Source: Suillus spraguei
Taxonomy: Eukaryota; Basidiomycota; Agaricomycetes; Boletales; Suillaceae
Assembly (NCBI GenBank): GCA_016800925.1
Contig: JABCPU010000107.1
Location: 62,001 to 126,000, forward strand
Length of the DNA: 64,000 nt
Direction: 5' to 3'
A model generated the notes under the pieces. The model did no database searches and was not told the DNA's origin. It saw only the letters and a list, made by a program, of their open reading frames with translations. Each line of letters starts with the position of its first letter. The stretch's first letter is position 1. Shown piece after piece: positions 59,221 to 64,000 of the stretch. The position numbers and the translations under genes are program-made.

Positions 59221-60200
59221 CAGTTGAAATGGTCATAATGCATATGGTAACAATGCATAAATCTCATGTTGCATCAACTTTTGTGGATCCCGACATTGTT
59301 CCCAAGTAATTGGACGCATAATGCATAATGCATAATGCATAATGTTTGTATACCCAATATGCATTATGAGTATTGATTTGATAGGGTGGGACACGTGTAC
59401 AATAACATAGCGCATAAATTTATTGTCGTGTTTCAGTGGTATTGTCTCTTTTGACTATGTATAGAAGCCAGCGAGCAATTGAAACGATACCATACTACTT
59501 GAAAATGTCTCTAAACTTAAAGCGCAAACCTCGTGACAAGCCCGCTGTATGCAACTGGCCTGCAAAGTGGCAGAAAATCACCAAGGACAATCCTCGAACT
59601 TCAGCTCATTCTACAGCCAGTGAACGCACTTCTCGCCAAAATCTCACACTCGCTGACTGGATGACAGTCCATCATTTTATTGATTCTCATCCTACTGTGA
59701 CACAAACTGAAATTGTCGAACACTTCAAAACTCTCAAATCGGGTGCACTCTCTACATTTGATGGTGGTGACTCATCTATTGCAGATGAGGTCCGTCGTGA
59801 AATCCTTGTTGCAAATGGTGAAGTTATTGAAGTTGATTCTGATGACGACGACGACGAAATGGGCCCATCAGTCACATGCAACGATGTGATTTGTGCCAGC
59901 AGCTCGAAGATGCAATATGGGGATCCTCAAATTTCACTTGATTTATCTTCACAACTTCGAAATTTTCGCGCTAACCTACGACGTGAAGAACTGCATGACG
60001 CTCAACAAACATGTCTAGAACAATTCTTCTCGTTTTAATCATGTACTTGTGTAGAAACCATTGATAACTTTCTGTCACACTTTTGGCGGAGGTCACACGT
60101 GTCACAATTATGTGACAAATATCGTCTTGCATATTCCTCATAATGCATAACATTTTCGCGGTCCCATCGGTATGCATTATGACCATTTCGTTGACAACTG
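59221..60200. mobile_element. pogo/Fot1-like DNA transposon derivative, 980 bp
   Basis: The element starts CAGTTGAAATGGTCATAATG and ends with GCATTATGACCATTTC...GACAACTG, an imperfect terminal inverted repeat, and is flanked by TA on both sides (59219-59220 and 60201-60202). CAGT ends and TA target duplications are hallmarks of the Tc1/mariner-pogo group. The interior holds a shortened transposase frame and a (GCATAAT)n run near 59319. Confidence 0.8.
59457..60038 (+). pseudogene. internally deleted CENP-B/pogo transposase, catalytic domain missing
   Basis: The open frame starts at ATG 59457 (or, more likely by family, ATG 59505). Its N-terminus has the psq-type DNA-binding helices (LTLADWMTVHHFIDSHPTVT; QTEIVEHFKTLKSGAL), and its C-terminus has the usual tail (VIEVDSDDDDDEMGPSVTCN; YGDPQISLDLSSQLRNFRAN; LRREEL). 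The DDE catalytic region normally between them (about 350 residues) is absent: the frame passes from SGAL to STFDGGDSSIADEV. Near 59890 the expected DLCQQLEDA lies in another frame, so two small compensating shifts are likely. It could still bind terminal repeats but cannot catalyse transposition. Confidence 0.75.
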
Positions 60201-60289
60201 TAGCTTCTATTGGCCTCCGGACACCTTGTGCAACTCGCAACCGTTCGAATTTTTTTTTGATAAGTTAAGATTAATCTCCAAGTAAACCA

Positions 60290-61115
60290 TCCATGAGTGA
60301 ATGTCAAGGTGTGTTCTGATAGAAAAATACATTGCAGGTTTCGAACCTACAAGATAAACAGGTTTTTTTTCTATCAGGCTAAGATCAGTTACGGTGAACT
60401 TCTAAAGAAACCATCACAAGTGAATATCTTTCGATAGAAAAAAACTTGTTGTCGACAGGTTTGGACCCTGTACAGTCCAAGAGAAACAGATTTTGATTCT
60501 GTTGTGGCAACCAACCTGGCTAAGACCAGTTGCGGTGAGCTTTTAAAGCATCCATCCATGAGTGAATATCAAGGTGTGTTCTGATAGTCAAAAACCTTGT
60601 CGTCGGCAGGTTTCGAACCTGTACAGTCCAAGAGAAACAGATTTTGATTCTGTGGTGGCACACTGGCAGCCACTGGCTAAGACCAGCTACGGTGAACTTC
60701 TAAAGCATCCATGAGTGAATGTCAAGTGTGTTCCGATAGGAAAAAACCACGTCGTTGGCAGGTTTTGAACCTGCACAGTCCAAGAGAAACAGATTTTCAT
60801 TCTGTTGTGGCAACCAACTTGGCTAAGACCAGTTGCGGTGAACTTCTAAAGCATCCAGCCATGAGTGAATATCAAGGTGTGTTCCGATAGAAAAAAAACC
60901 TTGTCGTCGGCAGGTTTCAAACCTGCACAGTCCACATATTTTGACTCTGTTGTGGCAACCACCTGGCTAAGACAAGTTACGATGAGTTTCTAAAAAAACC
61001 ATCCATGAATGAATGCCAAAGTGTGTTCCAATAGAAAAAAAATGTAGTTCAGCAGGTTTCGAACCTTCATACTCCACGAGAAACAGATTTTGATTCTGTT
61101 GTGGTAACCACACTG
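60290..61115 (-). repeat. five full and one truncated tRNA-like unit, inverted
   Basis: On the plus strand each unit reads GGCAGGTTTCGAACCTGCAC, AGTCCAAGAGAAACAG, ATTTTGATTCTGTTGTGGCA, ACCA-CCTGGCTAAGACCAG. The outermost copy at about 60350 is truncated. The units are homologous to 54852-55592. Confidence 0.7.
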
Positions 61116-61766
61116 GCCAGGCTAAAGTCTTGAACTCTTCCACCTGACGACTCACGAGACTTCCTAAGCTGAAATATTATGGACAATAAAGTTGGAGTCT
61201 GAGACAATAAAATTGTCCCGACGAGGGACGAAGACTGAGATAATTCTAATCTACCATCATTAGCAGTAAGTTCGATACCACTAGGTATACGTGGAGTTTC
61301 TAGAAACACAGAAGGAAATCAGCAGATACTGAAAAACGAGGACAATGAGACACTGACACCACTTTGAAGGCCAGACATGGAGGATTGGGGGCGGGTCTCA
61401 CCTTCCCACAAAACGGTGGCCACGCAGTAATCCAGTTATCCCAAACATAACATCGAGACCACACGCGACCTCGAACTCGACATCGGTAGCGAGAGCACGG
61501 CAATGAATCACTGAGGCCATGGGATTTCAGCGAAACGCGAACTTGGGCACAAATGGCCGAGCGAACGAGCAATCGAAGAAGAATACGATTCAAGGTCAAA
61601 AGCAACAGACGCAGGAAGACGACTGATTTGAATGAGGTCTCAGTGGTATAACTCACTCCCTTATGGTAGCGGGAATAAATCTACATGTCACATTAGAATG
61701 GTCGCACAGGGTGTTCCGAGGTCAATGGGAGCACTTACTTTACTAGGAAAGTTCTGAAGTGGAAGC
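60290..61766 (-). repeat. right arm of the large inverted repeat
   Basis: Inverted copy of 53975-55592. Reading the minus strand from 61766 gives AAGGCTTCCACTTC, TTTCCTAGTAAAGTAAGTGC, CACCCTGTGCGACC, TAGATTTATTCCCGCTACCA and so on to the tRNA-like units. Small indels and substitutions distinguish the arms. It lacks the 134-nt poly(A) insert of the left arm. Confidence 0.8.
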
Positions 61767-62217
61767 CTTGCCTTTCCATATCCACGTGACTCACGGATGT
61801 GAAAAGTGTTACCTTTCGTATCCGAGTCACGCGGATACATCCTCCTTATTACTTCACTGCAATGGTCTCAGCTGTTACTACAAAACTCGTTACCTCTGTC
61901 TACATTCAGCCCTCGTTACTGACACACTATTTTCAAAAGTCACCGCTGTCAAAACTACTCATTCGATCTTCCTACCCTCTTTAATTTCCGTGCGGCTCAT
62001 CTATGACCAAAAACCCTTACCTTTCTTAGTATAAGTAGCTCATGTACACTCTGGTATCTACAGCAAATTCTATTCTAGAAGATTCCCCGCTCAAAAAGCC
62101 CCTCAGAAAGTCCTTGGAACGTATCGTCCTGTTACTCGCCCCGAAAAAGTCTAGTCCTACTTAATCTGCCCTCTGCTGCTAACATCTCGTACTCATCTTT
62201 TATCGGTCTCTTTTAGT
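61767..62217. other. intergenic
   Basis: Between the right arm and the cytochrome-b5-like gene. It may hold the missing 5' exon of that gene; no clear start was found. Confidence 0.35.
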
Positions 62218-63003
62218 TCCAATTCCCCAACGAACTCAACACCAGCCTCACAGACTCCTACCCAAATCAGTCACTTTCAATCTCAGAACTAAATGAAGAA
62301 CATTCGGACACGGCAGGTGAACACGACAAACCACCCGCTTTCCCCGCGATCAACAGTGCACAACGTGCTGCTGCCTCGCCCTCATCATTAAACTCATCCA
62401 CGAGATTCAGCATACCAAAGGTACTCACTGATTCTGAATTGATGCCCCCGCCGCCTGTGCCCAGCCTTGTTACGCGCCAACCAGGTGTCCCCCCACCAGA
62501 GAGTTCATTATTTCTTCTTGCACCTATGACTACGAATCAACCACCCAGACGACCTTTCGGACGGGATAAAGCGGCTTTAGCGCCTGGATTTGGTCCTGTC
62601 GATCGGGGAAATTTCAAAGCGTTTGGCCAGAACTTACGAGTAAGCGGGTCGATACATCTCTAATGTACAATGTGGCGAAATTCTCTCAGGGAGTTGATGA
62701 ATTAATGCGCATCCATCATCTGTGCTCAAGTTACATAACAAGAACGAAGATGCTTGGACAGCTATCAATGAGAAGGTTTATAATATCACACCCCACCTCT
62801 CATATTACCTGGGTGGCGAGAAGGAGCTTATGAGAGTGGCGGGTAGAGATGGAACTAAGTTGTTTTGTAAGTACTTGTCACATCTTCGTATGGGCTGCAC
62901 TATTGAACAGGATAAACTAGCACTGACACATGCCTGGGTAAATGCAGACTTCATGCTTGATGCGTGCCTAGTCGGATTCTTAGTCTCAGAGCCTAGCTCA
63001 TAA
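62218..63003 (+). pseudogene. Irc21-type cytochrome b5-domain gene, probably inactive
   Basis: Coding sequence is readable from an acceptor at about 62217 (FQFPNELNTSLTDSYPNQSL), through a Pro-rich region (LTDSELMPPPPVPSLVTRQP; APMTTNQPPRRPFGRDK; LAPGFGPVDRGNFKAFGQNL), an intron at about 62641, then GVDELMRI. Here one base is missing and the frame shifts to SSVLKLHNKNEDAWTAINEK, VYNITPHLSYYLGGEKELMR and VAGRDGTKLF, then an intron and LTHAWVNADFMLDACLVGFL to TAA at 63001. Cytochrome b5 domains bind heme through two histidines. The first, normally in HPGG, is Tyr-Leu-Gly-Gly here; the second (THAW) remains. Loss of a ligand plus a frameshift suggests a pseudogene. Irc21 is a b5-domain protein linked to DNA-damage tolerance in yeast. 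The 5' end is unresolved. Confidence 0.65.
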
Positions 63004-63449
63004 TAGACTGGACACGGGATTGCTTATATCTGTTTAGACTGCGTGGATTAGAACTGCAGGCTGCCATCGATATCCGCACCGAATGACTCGCGCTACAACG
63101 ATGTAGTCAACCTGAGTAGCCGCAACCCGCATGTCAGCAGATCACAGCGGCAAAGGTTTGGCACTACTTCCTAGTTTAATCTTTGTCTCATTGATCGTCC
63201 GAGGTGTTGAACTGGATCAGGTTACGAATAGCGCGGTTTGGGATCTCATATGCCACGCGCGCGAAATAGCGAGACTATCCATGGCACTCCGAGCCACCTC
63301 AATGGAAATTGAGGGCCGACGCAGGTCTCAGGATATGTCGAGTCCCTTGTCATTGTCTGTTGGAAGAACCTTACTGCGCTACGACTAGAAACAAACAGTC
63401 CTCTAGCATCGATATACATTCACTTCTCTAAATAGACTGCGATCTGTGT
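63004..63449. other. intergenic / convergent 3' flanks
   Basis: The plus-strand open frame 63131-63388 has no recognised motif and was not called. Confidence 0.4.
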
Positions 63450-64000
63450 CTACAATCTCACCACGGACCACTTCATCAGGCAGGATCGCACCCCGCGAGT
63501 CGCAAATTCCACCAGCTCTGCCTCTACCTTTACACTGCCCTTCTCGAATACCTCTTCATCCCACAAAGATGACCAACTTTGGGGAGAGTGAGCGAACAAC
63601 CAATTGTCGGGGCCTGCGACACTGGTATTTACCATGCCCTTTTCAAGCGCTCCGACATGATAACCACAAATAACGGAACCTGGCTGTGCAGATAACAGAC
63701 CCGCGAAAGCCCTGGCAACGTGCAGTTGTTTCTCCTCGTTGAAAAGGTGGAAGAATGAAATAGCGTTGATCGCGCTAATGCGACCATGAAGAGGGTTAAG
63801 GGATTTCAACGAGGACAAATCAATAGCTGGTGCCGGAGAAACGTCGCCTGACGGCGCAGCTATAGTGAGAAATTCTGGATCAAATACATCTCCAGGAATG
63901 TGACATCCAGGGTAAGAAGCTGGTGTCGTTTTGAAAAGTTCGTGGCTTAGTTGAAGAAACCCTGCACATACAGACCGTTAGGAAGAATGATCATTCACAG
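63450..64000 (-). CDS. SAM-dependent methyltransferase-like protein, C-terminal part (runs off window)
   Basis: A minus-strand exon begins after an acceptor at about 63962 (GFLQLSHELFKTTPASYPGC) and ends at TAG 63450. It reads HIPGDVFDPEFLTIAAP, LKSLNPLHGRISAINAISFF, HLFNEEKQLHVAR, AFAGLLSAQPGSVICGYHVG and WLFAHSPQSWSSLWDEEVF to MKWSVVRL. This is the C-terminal half of a class I methyltransferase family common in basidiomycetes: the HGRxSAIxxxxFFHLFxEExQ helix follows the SAM-binding motifs, and the PGSVIxGxHVG strand comes next. The SAM-binding glycine-rich loop must lie beyond 64000. Substrate unknown. Confidence 0.75.

Noticed and set aside
59300..59345. CRISPR-like short repeats (CATAATG copies)
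   Set aside because: A simple seven-base microsatellite inside a transposon; there are no spacers and the genome is eukaryotic.
54852..61115. Genuine tRNA-Leu(CAA) genes
   Set aside because: T-arm and anticodon-arm resemblance is good but no pairing acceptor stem or proper D-arm could be drawn, and units are tandem with unrelated sequence.

Overview
The window looks like nuclear DNA of an agaricomycete (mushroom-forming) basidiomycete. Genes are cut by many short GT-AG introns of about 45-65 nt, they sit densely on both strands, and several belong to families typical of Agaricomycetes: F-box-like proteins, a 7TM protein, a WW-like membrane protein, a NACHT NTPase, and a DUF7727-type membrane protein. 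No prokaryotic features were seen. Exon boundaries were worked out by hand from splice signals and from continuity of recognisable family motifs, so every multi-exon model is an inference. Gene spans include introns.

Layout. 0.4-5.2 kb: an F-box-like/nucleotidyltransferase-like protein (-), the peroxisomal import receptor PEX5 (+), and a 27-residue, two-exon metallothionein (+). 6.3-15.8 kb: a tandem duplication of a 22-exon dihydroxy-acid dehydratase gene (ILV3 family). Both copies are readable throughout, both contain 9-nt and 7-nt microexons, and they are separated by about 3 kb of gene-poor DNA with foldback repeats. 16-24.4 kb: a small single-pass membrane protein, a 7TM protein with another 7-nt microexon, and a WW-like multi-pass membrane protein. 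25-31 kb: an F-box/zinc-binding protein (-), a candidate REC114-like meiotic protein (+), and Ap4A phosphorylase APA2 (-). 31.3-34.3 kb: a NACHT NTPase followed by about 27 copies of a W-containing nonapeptide encoded by a 27-bp minisatellite whose frame is broken, then a C-terminal domain with a TM helix. A 56-bp piece of APA2 is repeated beyond it. 34.7-50.5 kb is a dense conserved block: DUF7727-like membrane protein, a large acidic protein with a HicA-like C-terminus, a MYND zinc-finger protein, the Rab-GAP GYP1, a NUP2/NUP50 nucleoporin with FG repeats and a Ran-binding domain, an MGA2/SPT23 membrane-tethered transcription factor, and an RraA-like aldolase/decarboxylase.

50.5-61.8 kb is a mobile-element neighbourhood. 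It holds a decayed Helitron-type PIF1 helicase, a glycine-rich protein with a CsbD-like tail, and a large inverted repeat (arms about 1.5 kb) whose inner parts are tandem tRNA-like units. The arms enclose a putative membrane/secreted glycoprotein gene. One arm carries a poly(A) retroposed insertion with a 10-bp target duplication. A partial third copy is split by a 980-bp pogo-like element with TA target duplication, and the intact arms act as empty-site references for both insertions. 62.2-64 kb: an Irc21-type cytochrome-b5 gene that has lost a heme-ligand histidine and its frame, then the 3' part of a SAM-methyltransferase-like gene that runs off the window.

The genes do not form an obvious pathway or secondary-metabolite cluster. 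The most interesting parts are the duplicated dehydratase pair with different changes at conserved glycines, the NACHT minisatellite gene, and the nested repeat structure at 54-62 kb.
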